DNA of 46,434 nucleotides from Bacteroidota bacterium (GTDB taxonomy: Bacteria > Bacteroidota > Bacteroidia > Chitinophagales > Saprospiraceae), in the NCBI GenBank assembly GCA_017857395.1, contig JAFMDF010000040.1, positions 1-46,434 on the forward strand. The letters are read 5' to 3'. The translations under genes and the position numbers were made by a program. Numbering within the stretch: the stretch's first letter is position 1; each line of letters begins with the position of its first letter. Positions 1 to 9,237 of this stretch are shown in pieces. The notes below the pieces were generated by a model. That model saw only the letters and a list, made by a program, of their open reading frames with translations. It was not told the DNA's origin and ran no database searches.

Positions 1-35
1 TTTCAGTATTCATCTGAAAATTACGAGGATGGAGG

Positions 36-3000
36 TTATTCCCACCCCTCAGTTATATTATTCTGCCCTGCCGATTCAATACATGGTCGAATGAGCACAT
101 AAACCATAGCCGTATCACAAGCACCTGCTAGATCACAAATTTGGTATTCAAAATTATCGTTACCCGTAAAGCCGTTATTGGGAGTATAAGTAATCACACC
201 GTTGGAGGTATTCGTTGAAACCCCACCATTAGAAGGGGCTAATAAACCTGTGGTTGAAATACTACTCGTATCTAGCCCATCATCTGGATCTGAATCATTA
301 TCAAGTACCGATATATCAACAGGGGTATTGATTAAGGTACTACTATAATCATCTACAGCATTAGGTGGTAAATTGGCTTTGATGGTAATCGTAACTAAAG
401 CCGTATCGCATAAATTGGTGGAATCACAAACAATATATTCGTAGGTGTCTATCCCAAGAAAGGAATTGTCTGGCGTATAAGTGATAGCTCCCGTAGTGGA
501 ATTAATAGCGCTAATCGTACCATTAGCAGGTTGTAAAACACCAGTTGTGGTGACACTTCCTGGATGAATATTATTGTTAATATCATAATCATTATCCAAA
601 ACAGAAACCGTTACTCCTATTCCAGGATAAGTTTCATCTTCGTCATCCAAAGCTACAGGTGGCGACTCAATACTTACTTGTGCATCATCTTGTACAGTTG
701 GCACTACATCTCCATTCTCATCAATAGCAAAAGCTACTTCTGCTTCATTGATGGCGGGGTCACAGGCATTGACTACACTAAACTGAGTCGTCAGAGATAT
801 CGTATTGCCAACATTTAGATTTCCTAAATCATTCCAAACTAAACTGCCACTACCATTATCATCTGGGCTGATACTGGCTGATTGAAATTCCAGACAATAG
901 GCACTAAACTCATCCGTGAGTGGTAAGGTGACAATATTAGTGTTTCCAATATTAGTTATATCAATTTGAAAAGTCAGCAAATCCGTATCAAAATAAGGGC
1001 CACTAGCTGGGCTAATTAGCGTCTTGCTAATCGACAATAATGGATTGGTGATAATTACTTCAGCCGTTACAGGGCCTGCGGAAACAGGTGTACTATTTTC
1101 ATCAACGCCATTAGCACTTGCGGTATTCTGTGCTGGATTGCAAGAATTAGAAGCGGTGAAATAGACCGTAACAGTCTTACTTTCTGATGGATTTAACGGG
1201 CCAACATTGGTCCAATTGATAGTGCCTGCACCCGTAGCATTAGGGCTTATGCTAGCAGAATCGTAGTTCATACAAGCATTATCAAAAACATCATCCAAGG
1301 CGATGGAAGTGATGACCGTACTGCCCGTATTCACCAATAAAATATCAAATTGCAAGGCATCTCCAACTAAGGCAGTTCCGTCGGTTGGTTGCATTAACGT
1401 TTTACGAATTTGCAAAGTGGGTGTAGGCGTAATAATGGAGGCTACCGCTTCACAAATATCCGTAGAATCCTGTGGGTCAATATATTCAAAAGAAATCAAG
1501 CTGCCACCTGGAGCTGCCAATTGTCCATTTTCGGAAGTTCCCACACCGGTATGGCTATTTATACAAGCCTGAAAAACCCCTGTATTAATGCCCGTTTCGG
1601 ACAAGGTCAGGGTTTCCGTATCATTAGTGCCTAATAGTGTGATAATTACAGTTTCCGTAGCAAGCGTATCTTCATTTTGGTCAATGTCCGTTACGGCCAC
1701 ACAAATTTGGTCATTTTCATTATACTGCTCGGTTGGATTGAAACCTGCATCCAGAAACTGTACGGAACAAGAAGTACCTAAATCATTGAAACTAACTTCA
1801 ATGGGCATTGTCAAACTATCGGTAATGCCTTCATAACCTTCGTGCGCAATGGCTTCAATGGAAAATTGCCCCTGTGCTACGGAAGTTTTCCATTCGTATT
1901 CATAAATTTTAGTGCAACCCGAAGTGCCTGCAACATCGGCTTCATCAAGGTTTAAGTTAATCGGACTATTCGAAGGAGGATAAATGTTTAAATCCAAGCC
2001 TGTAATATCATAAGGGCCAAAGGGGTCATTAACTGTGGTTCTAATATATCCAGTTTGTCCGTTTTCTAAACTTTGTACTTGGTTTCCATCGGGATAAGGC
2101 GCATCATAAATGGCTAGTTCCTCAATTTCGATGACGGTGGTAACTGGCAATTCAATACGGGAGGGTTTTGTGTCGCTATCATAATTTATGTCAAATTCAT
2201 AACCCGTATCATTTTGGGTAATTTCCAATTTAACCGTATCTCCTGCTGGTAAGGTATAATTACTGCCCAAAGTAGTATTCCATTCGATAATACCCGTTCC
2301 ATTATTGTACACTGGATTTGACAAAGTAGCAAAAACGGTGGCATCATGTTTCAATACGGCTGTAATATCAGGATTGCTAGGCATGGTGCCACTCGTAACA
2401 TTAACATAATTAATGATTTGTAAACCACCTCCCGAAGGCAATTCCAAAGGACTACACATAGGTACTGTCTGTGTAAAAGTAGCTAATCCTGTTCCACCTC
2501 CAGAACCGCCGCCTCCCCATTCAATTCTTAAATCATCAATAAAAAAATCATCCCCTCCTTGTTCACCATCATTGCCAGAAATAAATCGGATGACTGAATT
2601 TGCGGTCAACAAAGCGGTATTGCTTATTTCAGTCGTGTAATAATTCCAACTATTATCTTCTCCCCCGTCCCCATTAATTCGGGTTAATTCTGTCCATGTA
2701 CTTCCATTATTCCCTGAAATAGACACGATTAAATTGTCATTACTATCCCAACCGTCTCGCAAATAATAAAATTCTAAACTAGCACAAGTCGCTCCATTTA
2801 GATTAATAGCCCGCTGGCTTCCATTTTGTTTTTGTTGTGTTCGCCAGCTACGGTCTCCTCCTATTAACACATCTGTAGTAACCATTACATCACCCGACCC
2901 TGCTCCATCAGACTCTCCTAGCTCTACCCAGTTTCCATTCCAACCACTTCCACCAGAAAAGGTGACGGTATTAAAATCATCAATTGCAGTATTTTCGTCA

Positions 3001-5948
3001 CAACTTCCACCTGAGACTCCAGAAATAATAAAAGGAAAATCTTTTGATCCATCTAATACGCCCGAATTATCCGTTGCCGCCCCTCCAGTATAACTTCCCG
3101 TTCCGTCTTGTAACCAATAAACTTTGCCACTACCTGGATTATCTGCTCTTAAATAATAAGTATTACCATCTGTCAAATCCAAGTTTGAGGATAAATTTAA
3201 TTCGTACCAGTCATAAGAAGTATTTAAGCTAGAAGAAGAAATAGTAGCCGTTGCCAAGCTGGCACCACTCCAGCTATTTCGAATACTAAAGGTAATGGTT
3301 TGTGCAGTTGCATCTGCGTCTTTTTTTAATTTTACAGAGAAGCCCTCTACAGTATAAGTTCCATTGCCAGAGGTATAGCTAAAAGTCTGCCCCCAAGAAG
3401 TACCTGATTTTATTTCATTACTATTAACGCCATTACCTGTACCTGTATAGTTTACTATCTCTGAGGAATTACTTCCACTTGATGAAGATATAATTACAGT
3501 TGAGGTAGTTACATCATTAGTCGCTACGGGGTCAATTCTATCCAACCGCTGACCGGGAGCAGTAAGATATAATACTTTCGTTTCTGTTGGCGCAGCAATA
3601 ATTGTTGTATTGGTACAAACTTCTCCATAGATAGGGTCGGTAAAATTAGCATCTAGTAAATCCCCCGCAACAGCATTAATGATTCCATCTTCTACGCCTA
3701 TTCCCCCTGAGCTTGAACTATTGATACATCCCCTAAAAATACCTGTATTATTGCCCGTTTCTGTTAGACAAACCGTTTCTCTGTCTCCTTTACTGCTATT
3801 GAATAGTAAAACTTCAATCATTTGGGTACTACCTATATCCGTGTTCTGGTCGTTATCGGATACCGTGATACATATTTGTTGGTTTTCTTCATAACTGCTT
3901 TGAATGGTGCCTCCATTGTCCGTAAAATCAAGGTTACAAAATTCAACGGTTACGGTGCTACCTACTACTGGGACAGTTACCTCTCCCGTCAAGATTTTAT
4001 TTGGTGTTCCAACTACGGCTGTAAAGCGATTAGTTAAAGTAGTAATGGTGGGTGGGGGATTATTAACTTGTGTTTGAAAGCTGTAAATATCCGTTTCATT
4101 CACTGCCAAGTTGGCTTTGTCATAGCCCGTTTCATCCAAAGGAAAAGCCGAACCAGCATTATCATCTACAAGGATAAAATTATTCAAGCGGGTCGAATTT
4201 GCAATATAAGTTACTTCCCATGGCAGGGTATCTCTTAAATTGATATCATAAATGGGTGCATTTCCTGCATTCTGAATATGAATAGTAAAGGTAATAATAT
4301 CTCCTTGATCCACTAAACCATTGCCATTATAATCGGTGGTTAATTCATAGTCTTTCCAAGCACTTATTTTTCTAATGGGTGGAACGGTTGTTCCAAAATC
4401 TAAAAAGGGATTGCCGGGTGCAGCTGTTGCTGGGTCTTGTCCCCAAGCAGCACTAATCAAAGTACCATCCAAGGTATAAATAAACATCCCCGTTTGGTCG
4501 TTATCATTATCATCATAAATCTGCAAGGATTCGTAAGCAGAAATATTATAAGCTACATTATATTTATTCCCATTCAAATCGGTGTTATTTCCCGTTGCAG
4601 GATTACCGTCATAATCGACATAAACCGTAGTGGGTTCAATAGCAGTCACCCAAGCAGGGCTACCATTTTGATTATCATTCCCGCCGCTTCCTGGGCCCCA
4701 GCCTAAGGTGGCAGAGACGGTTAGGTAACTCTCTGGCACTAGTGTAAAGCCCCAATCGTGCGCATCATTATCTTGTACATCACTATCAATCGTACTTAAA
4801 GCAAAAAAGGGTAAGTCATTAGTGGTGTAAAAATGTGCTCCTGATTGGATGGGCATTACAAAGCGATAGACGCTTTTTGCACCAACATTAAAAGAACCAG
4901 AACTACCTAGAGTGCTGTATTGTACTTGAATAGCGGAATTATTAGGATTGTATATAAACACATTAACGGGGTCACTAGATACAGTAGTTCCAACTGGGCT
5001 AAAATAGCTATTATCCCAAAGCTCACAAGGGAACAAGGTAAACCATCGGTTTTCAAATCGCCCTGCTCTGTCTCCAGTAATCAGGTGCGCTTGGATGGGT
5101 CTGGTAGAAGTAATTTTAGCCCCAGCTTGAATGCCATCCTTTACCAGATAGGTGTCTCCCTGATTCAACCAGCGGGTAATATCATTATTTCCATCCCCGT
5201 CGGTATCAATAGAAACAATAGTAAGAAAATCCTTTGCCATTACGAATAGGGAAACCTTATCAAATATGCCATCAGCATTGATATTTTCTCCAATAGGTAC
5301 CTCAAAGTCTTCGCCCCAAGCACTCGTTTCCAATATTTCTACTGCACCTGATAATACTGGCCCAGGTGTAGGTGCCCAAGATGCTCTAGATATTGCTAAC
5401 TGAGCAGAAGCGGCAATTTTATCTCGACCATCATAATAAATAGCAGAAGCATTTCTGGGTAGGGGCACAAAATTTTCTAACCCAATTACATCTCCAGCAT
5501 TAATAATGTCCGTGGCAAACCCAGGTGGTTTGCCATTAGAATCATCATTATCTCCCCAGATTTGAGTCGTATTTTTAGAAGGGTTCATGATATTCCATTC
5601 GTAACCATCTTCCCAATGATCATAATAAATGATGGTGTTATCATCCGTAGCAACGATTGAAATGACGGCATTTAATCCATTAGAAATGCCAAAATTTTGA
5701 GCATCTGTGAATACTTTAAAAGAAGCGTGGATGTCCTTTTCAGGCATCGGTATATAATAGGTGCTTTCTATCTGAGCCGATAAAATGAAGTGCCAGCTTA
5801 AAAATACTATAAAGGATAGTATTTTTTTCCAATACCTATTATTAATTGGAGCAATAGTAGGTAAAGAAAGAAAGTAATAAAATGTATTATTCCCATAATT
5901 AATCAATGGTGATGTAACGTTTTCTCTATTAGTAGGTTTTTTTAACAT
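36..5948 (-). CDS. Giant secreted repeat protein with DUF11 and cadherin/Ig-like domains
   Basis: This is a probable cell-surface or secreted protein of about 1970 residues. I place the start at 5948 and not at the upstream in-frame ATG (6005) because a GAGGAG ribosome binding site lies directly before it. A hydrophobic export segment ending in LSAQ follows after about 40 residues. The body is extracellular beta-rich modules. DUF11-type repeats are encoded near 4370-4000, 1425-1050 and 1045-690. Two copies of a VSVLDND/ITYTP cadherin-like Ig repeat lie at about 660-390 and 380-60. A MAM/jelly-roll-like segment lies near 3010-2510. Acidic DxDxDG-type runs suggest calcium binding. No C-terminal type IX sorting domain is visible: the protein stops 17 residues after the last Ig repeat. 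A different frame stays open from there to the window edge, so a frameshift or early stop is possible. The biological role is unknown; adhesion or surface display is an inference. Confidence 0.8.
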   Translation of the reverse strand: MLKKPTNRENVTSPLINYGNNTFYYFLSLPTIAPINNRYWKKILSFIVFLSWHFILSAQIESTYYIPMPEKDIHASFKVFTDAQNFGISNGLNAVISIVATDDNTIIYYDHWEDGYEWNIMNPSKNTTQIWGDNDDSNGKPPGFATDIINAGDVIGLENFVPLPRNASAIYYDGRDKIAASAQLAISRASWAPTPGPVLSGAVEILETSAWGEDFEVPIGENINADGIFDKVSLFVMAKDFLTIVSIDTDGDGNNDITRWLNQGDTYLVKDGIQAGAKITSTRPIQAHLITGDRAGRFENRWFTLFPCELWDNSYFSPVGTTVSSDPVNVFIYNPNNSAIQVQYSTLGSSGSFNVGAKSVYRFVMPIQSGAHFYTTNDLPFFALSTIDSDVQDNDAHDWGFTLVPESYLTVSATLGWGPGSGGNDNQNGSPAWVTAIEPTTVYVDYDGNPATGNNTDLNGNKYNVAYNISAYESLQIYDDNDNDQTGMFIYTLDGTLISAAWGQDPATAAPGNPFLDFGTTVPPIRKISAWKDYELTTDYNGNGLVDQGDIITFTIHIQNAGNAPIYDINLRDTLPWEVTYIANSTRLNNFILVDDNAGSAFPLDETGYDKANLAVNETDIYSFQTQVNNPPPTITTLTNRFTAVVGTPNKILTGEVTVPVVGSTVTVEFCNLDFTDNGGTIQSSYEENQQICITVSDNDQNTDIGSTQMIEVLLFNSSKGDRETVCLTETGNNTGIFRGCINSSSSGGIGVEDGIINAVAGDLLDANFTDPIYGEVCTNTTIIAAPTETKVLYLTAPGQRLDRIDPVATNDVTTSTVIISSSSGSNSSEIVNYTGTGNGVNSNEIKSGTSWGQTFSYTSGNGTYTVEGFSVKLKKDADATAQTITFSIRNSWSGASLATATISSSSLNTSYDWYELNLSSNLDLTDGNTYYLRADNPGSGKVYWLQDGTGSYTGGAATDNSGVLDGSKDFPFIISGVSGGSCDENTAIDDFNTVTFSGGSGWNGNWVELGESDGAGSGDVMVTTDVLIGGDRSWRTQQKQNGSQRAINLNGATCASLEFYYLRDGWDSNDNLIVSISGNNGSTWTELTRINGDGGEDNSWNYYTTEISNTALLTANSVIRFISGNDGEQGGDDFFIDDLRIEWGGGGSGGGTGLATFTQTVPMCSPLELPSGGGLQIINYVNVTSGTMPSNPDITAVLKHDATVFATLSNPVYNNGTGIIEWNTTLGSNYTLPAGDTVKLEITQNDTGYEFDINYDSDTKPSRIELPVTTVIEIEELAIYDAPYPDGNQVQSLENGQTGYIRTTVNDPFGPYDITGLDLNIYPPSNSPINLNLDEADVAGTSGCTKIYEYEWKTSVAQGQFSIEAIAHEGYEGITDSLTMPIEVSFNDLGTSCSVQFLDAGFNPTEQYNENDQICVAVTDIDQNEDTLATETVIITLLGTNDTETLTLSETGINTGVFQACINSHTGVGTSENGQLAAPGGSLISFEYIDPQDSTDICEAVASIITPTPTLQIRKTLMQPTDGTALVGDALQFDILLVNTGSTVITSIALDDVFDNACMNYDSASISPNATGAGTINWTNVGPLNPSESKTVTVYFTASNSCNPAQNTASANGVDENSTPVSAGPVTAEVIITNPLLSISKTLISPASGPYFDTDLLTFQIDITNIGNTNIVTLPLTDEFSAYCLEFQSASISPDDNGSGSLVWNDLGNLNVGNTISLTTQFSVVNACDPAINEAEVAFAIDENGDVVPTVQDDAQVSIESPPVALDDEDETYPGIGVTVSVLDNDYDINNNIHPGSVTTTGVLQPANGTISAINSTTGAITYTPDNSFLGIDTYEYIVCDSTNLCDTALVTITIKANLPPNAVDDYSSTLINTPVDISVLDNDSDPDDGLDTSSISTTGLLAPSNGGVSTNTSNGVITYTPNNGFTGNDNFEYQICDLAGACDTAMVYVLIRPCIESAGQNNITEGWE

Positions 5949-6115
5949 CTCTCCTCTGTGTTTGATAGTTGTAGAATATTTGTTTAGACGGAGGGGGGGT
6001 ATCAATTTTTTTATAAAAAAGTAATTGTGACAGGCAATTTTTCTTTTTTTTTCGAGGAGTAAGTGATAAAAGGGGAGTAAAGAGGAAGGTTTAAGCTAAA
6101 AATCATCAAAAATCA

Positions 6116-6316
6116 TTCCAAGTTGGAGGGTATAAAAACCATGTAGCAAGTTTACTAAAAGTATTCAATAAGATTGAGACGGCTTACAAAACTGTATAAA
6201 CAGCAACTCCTTTTACCTTCACCTTTTTGGATGACCGTTTAAAACAACTCTATCTTTCCGAAAAAAGAGCAGGACTTTTATTATCAGGACGAAGATTAAC
6301 TGGATTATCTACATAG
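6116..6316 (+). pseudogene. Remnant of FtsX/MacB-type ABC transporter permease
   Basis: Read in one forward frame, this stretch gives about 66 codons with an internal TAA and no start. The stretch FTFLDDRLKQLYLSEKRAG, preceded by VFNKIETAY, resembles the periplasmic segment just before the third membrane helix of MacB/FtsX-like permeases, where a FLDD....Y..E...G pattern is typical. The expected downstream helix (ISCLGLFGL-like) is missing, so the fragment is broken on both sides. The family call rests on pattern memory and not on an alignment. It appears to be debris of a lost gene. Confidence 0.5.
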
Positions 6317-6559
6317 TGTAATTAAACAAGGCATCTATTGCTAACTTTTTCATACCACCAATTTACGGCTTTTGGTTTATTTGAAGCCATATCTAAAATA
6401 GCTGTAAGAAAATGCCTTCAAATCCTTATTAATTCAACATATTTCTATTTAAAAGTAACATCCAGAATCAGCTAACTTAGGATTTAAAAATATCTTTGAT
6501 TATAATTACCTTTCTTTTAATTAAAAACATAAATTTCGGAAATTTGCCTAAAACAAAAT
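6317..6559. other. Non-coding debris between two gene remnants
   Basis: No intact reading frame, RNA gene or clear repeat was found here. A forward-frame stretch near 6386-6440 (FGLFEAISKIAVRK) faintly recalls the LFGL...IG(I/V)RK segment at the end of FtsX-like permeases. It may be further debris of the upstream remnant, but this is too weak to call. Confidence 0.3.
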
Positions 6560-6768
6560 ATGGAAGGCCATTATCAAGACTTTATTACTTCCATAAAACA
6601 GGTTCAACGGCTATTTTTAATGCAGCAGTTGGTCACCGGTCCTCATCTGTTTGCAACTTAGCCAACATTGCTTATCAATTAAATCGTCCATTAAAATGAG
6701 ACCCAGTAAAAGAGGAATTTAAAGGCGATAAAGAGGGTAAAGCTATATTGAAAGGGAAACATTCCTAA
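6560..6768 (+). pseudogene. C-terminal remnant of a Gfo/Idh/MocA-family dehydrogenase
   Basis: The forward frames spell out the tail typical of Gfo/Idh/MocA oxidoreductases, but broken. HYQDFITSIK in one frame is followed, after a one-base shift near 6595, by HRSSSVCNLANIAYQLNR in another. An in-frame TGA then stands where the family usually has Trp in the motif LKWDP. After it the frame continues DPVKEEFKGDKEGK to a TAA at 6766-6768. Both a frameshift and a nonsense codon are therefore visible, and the Rossmann half is absent. Intact relatives of the same superfamily occur at 9238 and 29636. Identification of the tail is fairly secure. Confidence 0.7.
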
Positions 6769-6809
6769 AATATTGAAAAAATGAGTATTATAGTAAGCAC
6801 AAAACCCTA

Positions 6810-6838
6810 TCTATTCTCTGCTCTCTTTTCTCTATTCT
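6810..6838. repeat. Solo arm of the TCTCTATTCTCT palindrome family
   Basis: This pyrimidine-rich stretch is made of the words TCTATTCTCTGCTCTC and TTCTCTATTCT. It matches the right arm of the perfect palindrome at 8238-8301 and the degenerate one at 10391-10528. No complementary left arm is visible. It lies just upstream of the GH88 start codon. Confidence 0.5.
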
Positions 6839-6851
6839 AATTAACAAATAA

Positions 6852-8228
6852 ATGATAATTAACGAAAAATTAAAAGCAAAAGACCTTAAACCAAAAATAG
6901 CGAAACTATGGAAAGCATCAGGCGCAAAAATTAAACGGATAGACAAAGAATATAACCCTAAAAAAGGGTCTCCTGTCTTTACTGTCAAAGGAAAATATTC
7001 TACTAGAGGTTGGACAGAGTGGACACAAGGTTTCCAATATGGCGCTGCCATTTTACAGTTTGATGCTACAGGAGATACTTCTTTTTTAGACTATGGCAGA
7101 AAAGCTACCGTTGATAAAATGGCTTCTCATTTAGGACATTTTGGGGTTCATGACCATGGATTTAATAATGTTAGTACTTACGGTAATTTGTTGCGCCTTA
7201 TGAAAGAAGGCAAAACACCTTTCAATGAATGGGAAAAGCATTTTTATGAATTGGGTTTGAAATTATCAGGTGCAGTTCAGGCAAAAAGATGGACGGACAT
7301 TCCAAACGGTGGTTTTATTCATTCTTTTAATGGTCCTCATTCTTTGTTTGTGGATACCATTCGGTCTTTACGTTCCTTGGTCGTTAGTCACGAATTGGAT
7401 TATGCTCTTTGGGGCGACCACGATGTAAAAACGAGTTTGTTAGAACGAACTATTTTACACGCCAAAGCCACCGCTGACTATTCTGTTTTTTATGGAGAAG
7501 GCAGAGATTCCTACGATGATTGGGGACGAACAGCACATGAATGTGTGTTTAACACCAATGATGGCAATTATCGTTGCCCTAATTCCCAACAAGGTTATAC
7601 TGGTTTTACGACTTGGACAAGAGGCCTAGCATGGGCAATGGCAGGTTTTGCTGAACAATTAGAATACCTCACTACCCTATCCAAAAAAGCCTTAAGGCCT
7701 TACGGCGGATTTAAAGAAATTGAAGGCATTTATCTAAAAGCGGCGAAAGCAACTTGTGATTTTTATATTAAAAATACGCCAACTGACGGCATTCCTTATT
7801 GGGATACAGGCGCGCCAAATCTGCATAAAATGGGGGATTATTTGAATCGACCATCTGACCCTTATAATGATTTTGAACCTGTTGATAGTTCCGCCGCAGC
7901 GATTGGCGCACAAGGATTACTACGTTTAGGACAGTATTTAAAAGCTAAAAAAGATAAAAGTTGGACCACCTATTGGCAAGCAGGTCTAACTGTCATTCAA
8001 CATTTATTCGATGAACCTTATTTAAGCACAGATACCAAACATCATGGATTGATTTTGCACTCCATTTATCATCAACCCAATGGTTGGGATTATGTGCCTA
8101 AAGGTAGTAAAATTGCGAATGGAGAATCCAGTATGTGGGGCGATTACCACGCTAGAGAAGTAGCCCTGTATTTACATAGAATCATTGAAAAAGAGCCGTA
8201 TTATACTTTTTATGCTTGTGTAAAATGA
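6852..8228 (+). CDS. GH88 family unsaturated glucuronyl/galacturonyl hydrolase
   Basis: This 458-residue protein has the (alpha/alpha)6-barrel pattern of glycoside hydrolase family 88. The family hydrates the 4,5-double bond of unsaturated uronyl residues left by polysaccharide lyases, releasing the 4-deoxy-5-keto-uronate. Visible landmarks are HDHGF with Asp101 and FVDTIRS with Asp168, which match the two essential aspartates of characterised enzymes. TTWTRGLAWAMAGFAEQ, PYWDTGAP, DSSAAAIGAQGLLRLG and a C-terminal MWGDYHAREVAL are also typical. There is no signal peptide, so a cytoplasmic location is likely. It heads the forward-strand operon and is followed by sugar isomerase and dehydrogenase genes. 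Whether it prefers glucuronyl, galacturonyl or rhamnogalacturonyl ends cannot be read from the sequence. GH105 is a less likely alternative. Confidence 0.88.
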   Translation: MIINEKLKAKDLKPKIAKLWKASGAKIKRIDKEYNPKKGSPVFTVKGKYSTRGWTEWTQGFQYGAAILQFDATGDTSFLDYGRKATVDKMASHLGHFGVHDHGFNNVSTYGNLLRLMKEGKTPFNEWEKHFYELGLKLSGAVQAKRWTDIPNGGFIHSFNGPHSLFVDTIRSLRSLVVSHELDYALWGDHDVKTSLLERTILHAKATADYSVFYGEGRDSYDDWGRTAHECVFNTNDGNYRCPNSQQGYTGFTTWTRGLAWAMAGFAEQLEYLTTLSKKALRPYGGFKEIEGIYLKAAKATCDFYIKNTPTDGIPYWDTGAPNLHKMGDYLNRPSDPYNDFEPVDSSAAAIGAQGLLRLGQYLKAKKDKSWTTYWQAGLTVIQHLFDEPYLSTDTKHHGLILHSIYHQPNGWDYVPKGSKIANGESSMWGDYHAREVALYLHRIIEKEPYYTFYACVK

Positions 8229-8237
8229 TTTTAGAAC

Positions 8238-8301
8238 AGAGAGCAGAGCGTAGAGAATAGAGACTTACAGCACCGTCTCTATTCTCTACGCTCTGCTCTC
8301 T
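8238..8301. repeat. Perfect inverted repeat, 27-bp arms, 10-nt loop
   Basis: The left arm 8238-8264 and right arm 8275-8301 are exact reverse complements across all 27 bases. They are separated by a 10-nt loop (TTACAGCACC). The arms are built from repeated purine-rich words (AGAGCAGAG, TAGAGAATAGAGAC). The right arm ends 12 nt before the next start codon, so the hairpin lies in the leader of the 8314 gene. There is no T-run after it, which argues against a rho-independent terminator. Confidence 0.9.
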
Positions 8302-8313
8302 AATCTCAAAAAA

Positions 8314-9141
8314 ATGTCAAAAATAAAAGATACTTCTAAACTCTGTGTCCATACGATTACCACCAAACCCTGGGGCTTAGAAGAAGCCTTAGATAATTAT
8401 TGTAAAAATGGAGTGGCAGGCATCAGCGTTTGGCAAAATGCCATTGATAAAATGGGTGCAAAAAAAGCAGGAAAACTAATAAAGTCCTATCCCATTGAAG
8501 TGGTTTCTTATGTTCGAGGAGGTTTTTTCCCAGCTACTTCTAAAAAGAAGCGACAACAGGCGATTGACCATAATAAACAATTACTGGAAGAAGCTGCTGC
8601 GATAAATGCGCCTTTATTGGTGTTAGTTGTCGGGTCAAGCCCAGAACAATCATTGGAAAAGTCTAGAAAACAAATTCAAGAAGGGATTGAATCCATTTTG
8701 CCTTTTGCCCAATCGGTAGGAGTGAAATTAGCCATCGAACCACTGCATCCGATGTATGCCCACTCTCGGTCTGCGGTCAATACTTTAAAACAAGCCAATG
8801 ATATGGCGGAATCCATCAATGAGGAGTTTGTCGGTGCGGTCATAGATGTGTACCATGTATGGTGGGAAGAAGGCTTAAAAAAAGAAATCGCTCGATGTGG
8901 GAAAAATGGCAATTTATTTGCTTACCATATCTGCGATTTTAAAGCACCACTAGAAGACTTTCTAAATGATAGAGGGCTAATGGGAGAAGGTTGTATTGAT
9001 TTAAAAAGTATCCGAAAATGGGTAGAAAAAGCAGGATTTAAAGGTTTTCACGAAGTAGAAATTTTTTCTCATCGGTATTGGGAAATGAATCAGCATCAAT
9101 TTTTAAATAAAATTATCAAGAGTTATAAAGAATTTTCATAA
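8314..9141 (+). CDS. Sugar phosphate isomerase/epimerase family protein (AP endonuclease 2-like TIM barrel)
   Basis: This 275-residue protein has the xylose-isomerase-like TIM-barrel fold used by sugar isomerases, epimerases and some lyases. Likely divalent-metal ligands are Glu142 in AIEPLH, Asp178 and His181 in IDVYH, His205 in YHICD, and Glu247/Glu249 in HEVEIFS. There is no signal peptide. It lies between a GH88 hydrolase and a Gfo/Idh/MocA dehydrogenase. That partnership recurs in pathways acting on keto- or inositol-type intermediates, and the barrel could isomerise, epimerise or beta-eliminate a 3-keto sugar. The exact substrate cannot be deduced. The family call is secure, the reaction is not. 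Confidence 0.82.
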   Translation: MSKIKDTSKLCVHTITTKPWGLEEALDNYCKNGVAGISVWQNAIDKMGAKKAGKLIKSYPIEVVSYVRGGFFPATSKKKRQQAIDHNKQLLEEAAAINAPLLVLVVGSSPEQSLEKSRKQIQEGIESILPFAQSVGVKLAIEPLHPMYAHSRSAVNTLKQANDMAESINEEFVGAVIDVYHVWWEEGLKKEIARCGKNGNLFAYHICDFKAPLEDFLNDRGLMGEGCIDLKSIRKWVEKAGFKGFHEVEIFSHRYWEMNQHQFLNKIIKSYKEFS

Positions 9142-9149
9142 AGCACTAT

Positions 9150-9220
9150 ATTGTTCGATGGTTAAATTGCTTTATTGTCTGACTACTAATACCTCAATAA
9201 CAATTTAACCATCAAACAAT
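9150..9220. repeat. Near-perfect inverted repeat between isomerase and dehydrogenase genes
   Basis: The left arm 9150-9169 and right arm 9201-9220 pair over 20 bases with one mismatch (core GATGGTTAAATTG / CAATTTAACCATC). The 31-nt loop contains a second small stem, TTATTG with CAATAA. It fills most of the gap between the 8314 and 9238 genes. The arms are unrelated in sequence to those at 8238-8301. Confidence 0.8.
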
Positions 9221-9237
9221 TTCAACAATCAATTTAG

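Noticed and set aside
6496-6699. A forward 67-codon open frame that could be called a small gene
   Set aside because: Its second half matches the tail of Gfo/Idh/MocA proteins, the matching sequence continues past its stop, and the part before it lies in another frame, so it is a pseudogene fragment.
8238-8301. Rho-independent terminator after the GH88 gene
   Set aside because: The stem is long and perfect, but no T-run follows on the forward strand, and the next gene begins 12 nt later on the same strand.
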